Source: Oscheius tipulae (taxonomy: Eukaryota > Nematoda > Chromadorea > Rhabditida > Rhabditidae). Taken from it: a stretch of 64,000 nucleotides of DNA. Numbering within the stretch: the stretch's first letter is position 1; every line of letters begins with the position of its first letter. The stretch covers positions 8,432,001-8,496,000 of the forward strand of contig JASJZH010000003.1 in the NCBI GenBank assembly GCA_037178975.1. The letters are read 5' to 3'. A program made the position numbers and the translations under genes. The notes under the pieces are model-generated. The model had not been told where the DNA came from and did no database searches. It saw only the letters and a program-made list of their open reading frames with translations. Below are positions 24,146 through 33,367 of the stretch, one piece after another.

Positions 24146-24194
24146 TCGGGAAGATAGAGACAGAGATACGGTTGACTCTTTTTTACCTTTCAAA

Positions 24195-24480
24195 CTACCT
24201 GTTTTGCTGGAGACGACTTGAATAGTAGAAGTCTATTAGGTGAGTAGCTTCTACATTTCCTTCCAGACAAACACTCGAAGCAGCCATATCTTAAGGGCAC
24301 TCAGCAAGTGAGATGCCTTTGGTAGGTGTTAGACTTGACATGCCAAGAGTTTCCTTTAAAATATTGTCCGGACATTAAAGGTGTTTTGAATTTGAAACTC
24401 TTGGGCTTTTAGTAAGGAGAAACAGTTTGAACTCTGGAAAGTGCTTATCGACGTTCTGCCACGTTCAGTAGACTACAACC
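24195..24480 (+). repeat. Dispersed repeat family R1, copy 1
   Basis: Begins near AAACTACCTGTTTTGCTGGA and contains GGTAGGTGTTAGACTTGACA, ending around AACTCTGGAAAGTGCTTATC. Related copies occur at about 30262, 32320 (minus), 37650 and 57270. No coding potential. The family is probably the tail of a retroelement or a non-autonomous element. Confidence 0.75.
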
Positions 24481-25004
24481 AACCGCCCCTTAGTCTTAAC
24501 TTAGCATTGACAACAGGCGGCTGCGCCGCTTCTCGCATAGCCTAAGTTCCCACGTTCCCCCCTAAAGCTGACTTGAGAGCTTTTTGCTCGTGGTGACGCA
24601 CGGACAGACGGACACCATTGCGGTTTAGTAGTAAAGGGATGGTAGGTTTCGGTCTCTCTGTCTCTTTGTAACTCTGTCTCCCTGTCTCTCTCTTTCTGTC
24701 TCTCATTCTCCCCGTCTTTATCTCTCTCTAGCTCCATGTCTTTCCGTCACAATTAGTGACCAGCTCACCCGGACACACTCATCTGTAAAGAGCACGCACT
24801 TATCTCGAGCAAGGTTTGACGACTCGCTTTCTGATTGGCCCAAAGAGCCAGATCCCGCCCCAAATTCCGCGCACTCTACTACCAGTAAGAGAAATAGTAC
24901 TGTTGAGGGAGAGAGTCGAGAGACGGTCCCCCGACAGAAAAGGCGTGGCATTGACCCTCTTGCGACTTCATTCTTCCGTCCCCACTCCTTCAGACCGGCA
25001 GAAA
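24481..25004. promoter_or_regulatory. Upstream region of the endoplasmin gene
   Basis: A TCTCTGTC-rich low-complexity block (about 24650-24730) is followed by about 260 bp of more complex sequence up to the ATG, including GATTGGCCC (an inverted CCAAT box) and CCGCCCC. I searched by eye for an ER-stress element (CCAAT, 9 bases, CCACG) and did not find a convincing one. Confidence 0.4.
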
Positions 25005-28000
25005 ATGCGGCTTTCCACCGCACTTTTGTTCCTTTTTTGCATTTCAGGTCAGTTTCGGGTCTTTTATCGAATTTTTACCTTTCATAAGGCTGGAGGAATG
25101 CGGCCAGCGCGTAAAACTCCTAGGAAAAGTAGAAAAAAAAACTAGGGCAGGGCCTTGTTTCTATGCTTTGATAAAAAGCATTGAAAAGAAAGTAAAAAAT
25201 GAGAAGGGATTCGAACCCTGGTCCCCAAAAGCTTGTCCAAACCACAGACAGAGAGCCATGCGGGCAGGGATTTGCCAACTACTCGGAAAAAGTTTTCCAA
25301 CTGAGCCTCTCGTCTCTCCAGAGCCTGCCAGAAATTATATTTCTCGCCGCGTTTTTCGGGTTTGAAAACTCATTTGATTTACGATGTTCTACAATGTTCT
25401 AGAGAATTTCCAGGGCTCCCATTTTGTAGTACATCAAAAATTTGGTCCTTGTCTTCTTGAGGCGTAAAATTGGCTTAGAAGTCAAACGACTTGAATCCCA
25501 TTGTTTTATTCATAATTTCCATTATTATGGGAAAATCGATAGTGTTCGGGTCCCTTAGTGTAGTATATTAGTCAATCCACATATCTGGCTTCCGGCTTAT
25601 CCGATAATTCATCCAGAGCCGGCTATTTCGAGTATTGAAGCCAAAAAGGTGGTCACCCGCGTTATCAGTATCTAGAAGGTTGTTGCACTCAGTAGAAACC
25701 GGGTAGAGACTGATAAGAACAGTTTTACGAGGGCAAATCGAATCCCTGACCCAGAAAAAAAAACTCTTGTACAGTCCTTTAAACTAACTTTTCAGCCGTT
25801 CACTACGTGCAGGCCGAAGATGCCGTCGATGAGGGAAAGAAAGAATCAGCTGGGTAAGTCTGTTCACCTTTTCCTGTACTTTCTCCGAAAAACTGTCGCG
25901 CTAGGCACTAGAGGGCAGATTTGATCGCCTGTTTGCCGTGCCGACCAGTGCAGTGCCCGGCACTGTTTGAACACCCAACATCTCTATTTGTCTTAACTGT
26001 CTCGCGGCACCGACTTCCGTTCTCTCTTGGCTCGGGTCAACTGTGTTTGAAGATGGGAAAGGGACTGTGGATTGACAGGTTAGGAGGAAGAGCCATAGAG
26101 ACTAAGAGGCAGAGAGACAGATAGACAGAGAAGTAAAGAGACAGAGAGACGGGGAGAACGAGACTATTGCTAAAATCACACAGTTGCCTCCAATGACCAG
26201 AAAATTGGATTAGGCTCGGCCTTGGACCGAATAGGGGGTCAAAGTGTTGATTGAAGGTGACCGATAAGCTAATGGCTTCGGTTTTCAGAACTGACGAGAT
26301 CAAGCTCGAAGGACTCACAGCGAAGCAGGTCAAGGAGCTCCGCTCTGGAGCTGAGAAGCACGAGTTCCAAGCCGAGGTCAACCGTATGATGAAGCTAATC
26401 ATCAACTCTCTGTACCGCAACAAGGAAATCTTCTTGAGAGAACTGATTTCCAATGGAGCTGACGCTTTGGACAAGATCCGTCTCCTGTCTCTCACAGATC
26501 CCGAGCAGATGAGAGCTACTGATGACATGAGCATCAGAATCAAGGTGAGAAAGACAAGATGACAGTGACAGTAACTTTTTTTCAGGCTGACCGTGAGAAC
26601 AAGTTGCTCCACATCATTGATACTGGTCTCGGAATGACCAAGAAGGATCTGGTCAACAATCTCGGAACCATCGCCCGCTCCGGAACCTCCGAGTTCCTCG
26701 AGAAGCTCATGGACTCTGCCACCAGCGCCGACCAGCAATCCGACCTGATCGGACAGTTCGGAGTCGGGTTCTACTCCGCCTTCCTCGTCGCCGACCGTGT
26801 CGTCGTGACTACCAAGAACAATGACGATGACCAGTACATCTGGGAATCTGATTCGTCCAGCTTCTCCATCACCAAGGATCCCCGTGGAGATACTCTCAAG
26901 CGCGGTACCCAGATCACTCTCTACATGAAGGATGAGGCCATGGACTTCCTCGAGCCCGATACTCTTAAGAACTTGGTCCACAAGTACTCTCAGTTCATCA
27001 ACTTCAGTGAGTTTGGATGCTGAACAAACCGGATGATTTAACTTTAGACATTTACCAGTGGCAATCCAAGACCGAGACCGTTGAGGAGGAGGCCGAGGAG
27101 GCTCCTGAGACCAAGGAGGACGGAGCTGTTGAGGAAGAGAAGGATAAGAAGACCAAGAAGGTCGAGAAGACTACCTGGGACTGGAGCAAAGTCAACAATG
27201 TTGTAAGTTAGGAGTCTGTCTCTCTATTATATTCTCACTTTCCAGCGCCCCATCTGGATGCGCAAGCCCAACCAGGTCGAAGAGGATGAGTACGACGAGT
27301 TCTATAAGAGTATCACCAAGGAGTGAGTTCAGAGCTCAGATCTCAGTGTACATCAATCCTATTCCAGTTCCGATAAGCCTCTGACCCACGTCCACTTCAC
27401 AGCCGAGGGAGAAGTCTCCTTCCGCTCCATTCTCTACGTCCCCAAGAAGTCTCCCAACGACATGTTCCAGAACTACGGAAAGATTCTCGAGAACATCAAG
27501 CTTTACGTCCGACGTGTCTTCGTAAGTTCTTTTATAATTAATTTTCCAATCGTTTATCGGAACTGTCGTACAGTACAGAGTCTGGACAAAGAGTCAATCG
27601 ACTGAGTACAGGGAACAAAGAGTCTAGCACATGTAACTTGGGGCACTAAAAAATACACAGAGACAGACAAATAGTCATGGTATGGTAAGGGTACAGTGTG
27701 AGATTAGATAGTGCGGACAGATGGTCCAGGGACAGGAACTATTGGAGCCTGTCTTAAAAGAATGGCTGATACAGGCAGTCTGGTGACCGAACCTTTGGAA
27801 ACTAGTCGAACAGAGAGGACATGTACAGAATGCTCGAGAGACTACTATGGCCGGAGGATCAACACAGGACAGATAGTCAGTTTACAGTAACCGGGTTAAA
27901 GTAGTCTATACAGGAAGTCAAGCGACACTACGTTAGCAGACTAGCCTGGACAAAAAGTCGAGAGACAGGAATCATTAGAGTGATCTGAACAGAGAGTCAA

Positions 28001-29476
28001 GTGACAATAGTTATTTGGTTCAGTACAAAGAGTAGAGAGACAGTAAGAGTCCTAGACAGTAACTCGCGAACAGAGAGTCAACAATCAACTCACCAAAACT
28101 GTTTCAGATCACCGACGATTTCGCTGACATGCTCCCCAAGTACCTCAGCTTCATCCGTGGTATTGTCGATTCTGATGACCTTCCCCTCAACGTCTCTCGT
28201 GAAAACCTCCAACAGCACAAACTGCTCAAGGTCATCAAGAAGAAGCTTGTCCGCAAGGTCCTGGACATGCTCAAGAAGCTCGATGGACAGCAGTTCGAAG
28301 ACTTCTGGAAGGAGTTCAGCACCAACATCAAGCTCGGAGTCATGGAGGACCCTAGCAACAGAATGCGACTGGCCAAACTGCTCCGGTTCTCGTCTTCTGC
28401 CGACGCTGACAAGCTTACTACCTTGACGGCTTACGTTGAGAGGATGAAGGAGAAGCAGGACGTCATCTACTACATCGCCGGAGCTTCCAGAAAGGAGGTC
28501 GAGAGCTCTCCCTTCGTTGAGAGACTCATTGCCAAGGGATACGAAGTCCTGCTACTGAGCGAGGCTGTTGATGAGTACTGTATCCAGGTAAGGAGAAAGA
28601 CAATGACAAACTTATCTTCTATTTCCAGGCCATGCCCGAGTTCGAAGGTAAGAAGTTCCAAAACGTCGCCAAGGAAGGAGTCAACATTGATGACGGAGAG
28701 AAGGCCAAGGAAGCCCACCAGGCTCTGGAGGAGGAGTTCAAGCCTCTGACTATCTGGCTCAAGGAGAACGCACTCAAAGATCTGGTCGAGAAGGCTGTCG
28801 TCTCTCAACGTCTCGTCAAATCTCCCTCAGCTCTGGTCGCCTCCAGCTATGGCTGGTCCGGAAACATGGAACGTATCATGAAGAGTCAGGCTTACGCCAA
28901 GGCCAAGGATCCTACACAGGTTTGTTTTGTCCAATTTGGGATAGGGTACTCTCAAAAAAATGGATTTCCCAACTGTCAGTCCAAACTAAACAATACAGGA
29001 AACCCGATATGAAACTGTTTGTATATTTGAGCTCATCAGGTGGCTGACAGCTGCGAATTTTCTGTCTCTATGTCTCCGACAGTTTCCAGTCCCCAAAAGT
29101 TGATGACGATTTGTAGTTGTTTGTAGAGAGAGGTTTTCAGGACTTCTACGCTAACCAGAAGAAAACTCTGGAAATCAACCCCCGTCACCCAGTCATCAAG
29201 GAGCTTCTGAAGAGAGTCACCGATGACAAGAGCGACGAGAAGGCCAAGCAGACTGCTCTCCTTCTCTTCGAGACTGCCACTCTCAGATCTGGATTCACCC
29301 TGACCGACCAGGTCGGCTTTGCCGAGCGTATCGAGACCGTTCTTCGCCAATCCCTTGACGTCGCTGTCGACGCCCAGGTCGAGGCTGAGCCAGTCATCGA
29401 AGATACTGAGGAAGCAGCTGCCGAGGAGACCAACGAAGACGAAACTGTCGTCGAGGAGACTCACACCGAACTCTAG
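25005..29476 (+). CDS. enpl-1: Endoplasmin (GRP94/HSP90B1), ER HSP90 chaperone
   Basis: ATP-dependent HSP90 chaperone of the ER lumen. Ten exons (25005-25047, 25796-25853, 26289-26544, 26586-27006, 27048-27202, 27246-27322, 27368-27521, 28108-28587, 28629-28919, 29141-29476) give 756 residues. [21 protein letters not shown] is the signal peptide. N-domain ATP site: [39 protein letters not shown] and [17 protein letters not shown]; an acidic linker ([20 protein letters not shown]) is followed by [10 protein letters not shown]. Middle domain: [13 protein letters not shown] and [16 protein letters not shown]-domain: [18 protein letters not shown]. The protein ends in HTEL, an ER-retention signal of the KDEL class. 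The usual Ser of the NASDAL motif is Gly-Ala here (NGADAL), while the catalytic Glu and Asn are kept. Symbol follows C. elegans. Confidence 0.96.
25195..25290 (-). repeat. tRNA-like (SINE-type) fragment, minus strand
   Basis: GGGATTCGAACCCTGGTCC reads on the minus strand as a tRNA B box (CAGGGTTCGAATCCC). The upstream part does not fold into D and anticodon arms. It lies in intron 1 of the endoplasmin gene. Confidence 0.4.
27522..28107. repeat. Intron with degenerate AGTCAAGAGACAG-like repeats
   Basis: This endoplasmin intron consists largely of imperfect 20-30-bp units carrying GTCNAGNGACA and CAGAGAGTC words. It is the longest internal intron of the gene. No RNA gene or nested gene is visible. 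Confidence 0.6.
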
Positions 29477-29904
29477 ACAGGATATATGTGATACTACAAC
29501 TTAGTCCATGTGATCGAAACTCTCTTGTTGGTTTCACGCCTCTCATTTTTTTACGGTTCCGATTGGTCTTATGTGATCTGTTGCGTTTATTTATTTCGAT
29601 TTAATGAAACTTCTTCACTCAGTAAGTCTTCAGAGACAGAGAGGCAGAGAGAGAATCTGGAGAGATATTGATAGAGAATCGGATGGACAGAGAGACAGAG
29701 GGACAAACAGTTAAATACAGGATTTTTTTAGGACTTGATACCATAGTTGAGAGAGACAACTATTGGATGTGCATCATCCAAGTATGCTCCAAATTGACTT
29801 TCGCTTCTCGAAGAAACTTTAAAGTTTTTCGATAAAAGCTGCAAAGTTTTTATTTATTCTTGAAACTTGCTAATTGGACACTTCTGGAAAAACAGGACAC
29901 ATTG

Positions 29905-29990
29905 CATCTCTGCCCGCCGCCAACTCCTGTCTCCGCCGTACTCTCTCTACACCCGTCCTGACGCATAGCCCCGATTAGCGACTGTGCTCT
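29905..29990 (+). promoter_or_regulatory. U2 upstream promoter block (copy 1)
   Basis: The 85 bp before U2 copy 1 (from CATCTCTGCCCGCCGCC to CGACTGTGCTCT) recurs almost unchanged before copies 2 and 3, although the sequence further out differs in copy 3. The limit of conservation marks the likely snRNA promoter, including a proximal sequence element around ACACCCGTCCTGACGCATAG. Confidence 0.7.
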
Positions 29991-30180
29991 ATCGCTTCTC
30001 GGCCTTATGGCTAAGATCAAAGTGTAGTAATCGTTCTTATCGAATTAACCTTCGATATACGTCGCTATTGCGTCGTACAAGGTTAACCGATTTTTGAGAC
30101 CGGAGTCGGTCGCTGGCTTGCCAGCGCCTTCTCACGGGTCGACCCGGCGTTGCACTGAAGCTGGGACCGGCCCTCTCCCC
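29991..30180 (+). ncRNA. U2: U2 small nuclear RNA, copy 1
   Basis: U2 recognises the intron branch point in the spliceosome. The 5' end ATCGCTTCTCGGCCTTATGG, then CTAAGATCAAAGTGTAGTA with the GTAGTA branch-pairing sequence, is diagnostic. It continues with TTCTTATCGAATTAACC, the Sm-like GATTTTTGAG, stem III (CGCTGGCTTGCCAGCG) and the stem IV region GGCGTTGCACTGAAGCTGGG, all in the order of nematode U2. The 3' end is estimated. It is identical in the visible part to copies 2 and 3. The base after GTAGTA differs from the usual GTAGTATCTGTT (here GTAGTAATCGTT), which does not touch the branch-pairing bases. Confidence 0.93.
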
Positions 30181-30261
30181 TCGGGGAGAAATAAGAACTG
30201 CAATCGGAAAGCTCATTGCTTCTGGCCAACAGTTTGTCATAAATACTAACATAAAGACCAC

Positions 30262-30420
30262 TTCCAAACTACCTGTTAGGCTATGAACGACTTATACAGT
30301 TGAACCAATAGGCGAGTAGTTTCTACTGTTCCCGGACACAAGTTGTCGGGGCAGCCATCTTCGAAGGGCACGAGTTCCGCATGTGAGTTGCCTTCGGTAG
30401 GTGTTAGACTTGACATAGCT
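30262..30420 (+). repeat. R1 repeat, copy 2 (left palindrome arm)
   Basis: CCAAACTACCTGTTAGGC through GGTAGGTGTTAGACTTGACA matches the R1 family. It directly abuts the LINE endonuclease fragment. Confidence 0.7.
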
Positions 30421-30660
30421 CTCTGGATCTTACTCAGGAAGCTGTCGTATTCGGCATCATCGACGTCTTCTGTAGGGGCGTAGCCCATGACGAGAAGGAG
30501 GCTCCAATTCGGCCTTCTCAGGTCTAATGTGCAGCATCTGTCATCTATCGGCGTGAAGCGATGGGTGTTGGAGACGAGATGCGGTGCCACAATGAAGCCG
30601 ACAACGAAAGGTTGGTCCGCTAGTAGAGCAACTTGGAAAGCAAACGCATTTGAAAAGTAA
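30421..30660 (-). pseudogene. LINE (RTE-like) endonuclease fragment, left arm
   Basis: Read on the minus strand it encodes FVVGFIVAPHLVSNTHRF, DDRCCTLDLRRPNW and LLLVMGYAPTEDVDDAEYD, which resembles the central part of the exonuclease-endonuclease-phosphatase domain of RTE/Jockey-type LINEs (the AYAPT-like strand). Only about 80 residues remain and no reverse transcriptase is attached, so it is a dead fragment. Confidence 0.55.
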
Positions 30661-30824
30661 AGGTAGTTCGCCTACGGAAGCATTTATACGAGCAGGTGCA
30701 ACTGAAGTTCAGATCTTTCTCTCAAGCAACAGGATGAAAATCAGCTCTCTGAATCAGGTTCCTGGTGTCGATGCTCAACTTTGATACACTTACTGCATCT
30801 ATAACTAGCAATACTGTCGAGGGT

Positions 30825-31962
30825 CTCATAGCAGTAGTAAACAGCCCGACAACAGCACATTCCAGGCTTCTGTCCCGAGTAGCCATAACGCTATGACAAC
30901 TGATCCGAGGAGTACATAAATATCATCGCCGTCGAAAATCAGCAACGGGGTTGAAGATGATATTTCCTCCATATAGATTGTCAGATTGTGTCTGATAGCG
31001 TATTGCGCGAGTTCCTGCAATGTAATTTTACAGGCAGATATTATTTTTTAAATAATTGTGAAGATTGTTTACCTTATGACCAGAGGCAGAGTTCACTAAG
31101 ATGCCAATAACTATTGCGATGCAAGCGACTCCATTGAAACAGAAAAAGAATATTACACCCCTGAAAGTTTTCCTTTCGATTTATTCTTACTTCCGTAAAA
31201 TGTAAAAATTAGGAGATACATAATAAATTATTTTAAATTAAATTATTTGAACACCTGCTACTTTCAGAGCTACCCTTACAAGACATAAAAATAAGATGCG
31301 AGCCAAAAATCCCAATAAAGCTGCGATTTCTTGTTACTCAGACCATTGGAATCGAGCGACCAGGTGAAAATTAAGTGTCTACTATGATGCATACAAGTGA
31401 GAATGGAACGCAAACCTTGTTAGGGCTGCTGATTTTAATTTTTGTATACAGATTGTAATGTATACGCCCGATGTCGCCTTGGCTTACCCGTACCGCAAAC
31501 CCGTTTCAAATAAACATCAAAACTGGAACTTACGGAAGTCCTGTGAATCGTTCCAAAGCTTGGTCGAATTTATAAAAGACGAAAAATCTATAGAGGCAAC
31601 AGTCATTGACAGAAATTAGCGTGATTTCTCCAGAACAAAAGGTGAGTATACAGGCCAACTTCATGCCAGTTGGGCCGAAATACTTAAACAGACCAGCACA
31701 AGTAAAAGCAGGCAATGGAAACAGTAGATTTGGCAGAAAGAGCCACCCGAGACTAAAGGAGAATATAAAGTCGGTAGCCTTAAATGATGTAAATGAAGTT
31801 CCACGAACTTACAGCAAGCTTGAGCAAGTAAATTTTAAATGAACCCATAGTTTTCGGAGAAAATTTCCAGATAACGATGATAAGGTAGATGTTTACTACT
31901 GCTATGAGACCCTCGACAGTATTGCTAGTTATAGATGCAGTAAGTGTATCAAAGTTGAGCAT
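30825..31962 (-). pseudogene. Truncated serpentine (7TM) chemoreceptor gene in the palindrome spacer
   Basis: Nematode chemoreceptors of the srh/sri/str superfamily are seven-helix GPCRs of sensory neurons. Exon 31813-31962 (MLNFDTLTASITSNTVEGLI, then IYLIIVIWKFSPKTMGSFKI) gives helix 1, and exon 31534-31778 gives IFSFSLGWLFLPNLLFPLPA, then MKLACILTFCSGEITLISVN, ending FYKFDQALERFTGLP, the layout of an Srh-type protein. Further hydrophobic exons lie near 31253-31305 and 31074-31158 (FFFCFNGVACIAIVIGILVN). A last segment, QYAIRHNLTIYMEEIS to LGTEAWNVLLSGC, runs into the left palindrome arm and stops there. The C-terminal half of the receptor is missing, so it is probably non-functional. Confidence 0.6.
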
Positions 31963-32089
31963 CGACACCAGGAACCTGATTCAGAGAGCTGATTTTCATC
32001 CTGTTGCTTGAGAGAAAGATCTGAACTTCAGTTGCACCTGCTCGTATAAATGCTTCCGTAGGCGAACTACCTTTACTTTTCAAATGCGT

Positions 32090-32330
32090 TTGCTTTCCAA
32101 GTTGCTCTACTAGCGGACCAACCTTTCGTTGTCGGCTTCATTGTGGCACCGCATCTCGTCTCCAACACCCATCGCTTCACGCCGATAGATGACAGATGCT
32201 GCACATTAGACCTGAGAAGGCCGAATTGGAGCCTCCTTCTCGTCATGGGCTACGCCCCTACAGAAGACGTCGATGATGCCGAATACGACAGCTTCCTGAG
32301 TAAGATCCAGAGAGCTATGTCAAGTCTAAC
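32090..32330 (+). pseudogene. LINE (RTE-like) endonuclease fragment, right arm
   Basis: Mirror copy of the fragment in the left arm, open for 104 residues from 32143 and ending inside the R1 repeat. Same interpretation; the two copies appear identical in translation. Confidence 0.55.
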
Positions 32331-32470
32331 ACCTACCGAAGGCAACTCACATGCGGAACTCGTGCCCTTCGAAGATGGCTGCCCCGACAACTTGTGTCCG
32401 GGAACAGTAGAAACTACTCGCCTATTGGTTCAACTGTATAAGTCGTTCATAGCCTAACAGGTAGTTTGGA
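32330..32470 (-). repeat. R1 repeat, copy 3 (right palindrome arm)
   Basis: Inverted copy of the R1 unit of the left arm, reading TGTCAAGTCTAACACCTACC on the plus strand. Confidence 0.7.
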
Positions 32471-32552
32471 AGTGGTCTTTATGTTAGTATTTATGACAAA
32501 CTGTTGGCCAGAAGCAATGAGCTTTCCGATTGCAGTTCTTATTTCTCCCCGA

Positions 32553-32742
32553 GGGGAGAGGGCCGGTCCCAGCTTCAGTGCAACGCCGGGTCGACCCGTG
32601 AGAAGGCGCTGGCAAGCCAGCGACCGACTCCGGTCTCAAAAATCGGTTAACCTTGTACGACGCAATAGCGACGTATATCGAAGGTTAATTCGATAAGAAC
32701 GATTACTACACTTTGATCTTAGCCATAAGGCCGAGAAGCGAT
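32553..32742 (-). ncRNA. U2: U2 small nuclear RNA, copy 2
   Basis: Complement of copy 1 in the right palindrome arm; the 5' end is at 32742 (plus-strand GAGAAGCGAT). It keeps the branch-pairing sequence, Sm-like site and stems III and IV. The 85-bp upstream block is present at 32743-32828, so the promoter was duplicated with the gene. Confidence 0.93.
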
Positions 32743-33367
32743 AGAGCACAGTCGCTAATCGGGGCTATGCGTCAGGACGGGTGTAGAGAGAGTACGGCGG
32801 AGACAGGAGTTGGCGGCGGGCAGAGATGTAATGTGGCTGGCGCTTCTGTCCTGTTTTTCCAGAAATGTCCAATTAGCAAGTTTCAAGAACAAATAAAAAC
32901 TTTGCAGCTTTTATCGAAAAACGAAAAACATACCTGAAGTATCTGTGTGTGTGAGAACCGAACGAAAGACAGTGACGGATAGAGTATATTTGAGATACAG
33001 GTTGTCTTTCAGTCTCTGTCGCTGTTCGCTCCCCCTATCTCTCTGCCCTGTCTCTCTCCCGGTCTCTCTGTCTCCTTCCCTCCTTCTTTCATGATCCAAA
33101 CCCAGTACAGTTGCCTTTTAGCCACTTGATACTTCTTTCTGTCCCCCAAACCGGTATATGCATCCCACAATGTCGCAATGGAACAGTTGGATTACCTCTC
33201 GGCAGGTGCCCTTCCCCTGTCGTGTGTTGTTGACCCTCCCGAACAGTTGATCTCCCCAAAAAGGAGAGGTGCTCCCAGTTCTGACTGTTGACTCTCTTCT
33301 CAAACAGCCCTCCCGCTTCTTTTATGACGTGTTTCAGCGACTGTTTGGCACAATACTGAATCATTTC

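Larger units (their letters stand above)
29822..32921. repeat. 3.1-kb palindrome (arms about 1.0 kb, spacer about 1.04 kb)
   Basis: The left arm (about 29822-30847) and right arm (about 31886-32921) are inverted copies. Both contain, in mirror order, a U2 snRNA gene, an R1 repeat, a LINE endonuclease fragment and the start of a chemoreceptor exon. Open frames of 76 and 104 residues are identical in the two arms. The outer edge is GTTTTTCGATAAAAGC; one small indel lies between the outer edge and the U2 promoter. The near identity indicates recent duplication or ongoing gene conversion. Confidence 0.92.

Noticed and set aside
24730-25004. ER-stress response element upstream of endoplasmin
   Set aside because: Only an inverted CCAAT box was found; the CCACG half at 9-base spacing is missing.
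30037-30267. 76-residue frame (minus) repeated at 32466-32696 (plus)
   Set aside because: It is the antisense of the U2 snRNA gene.
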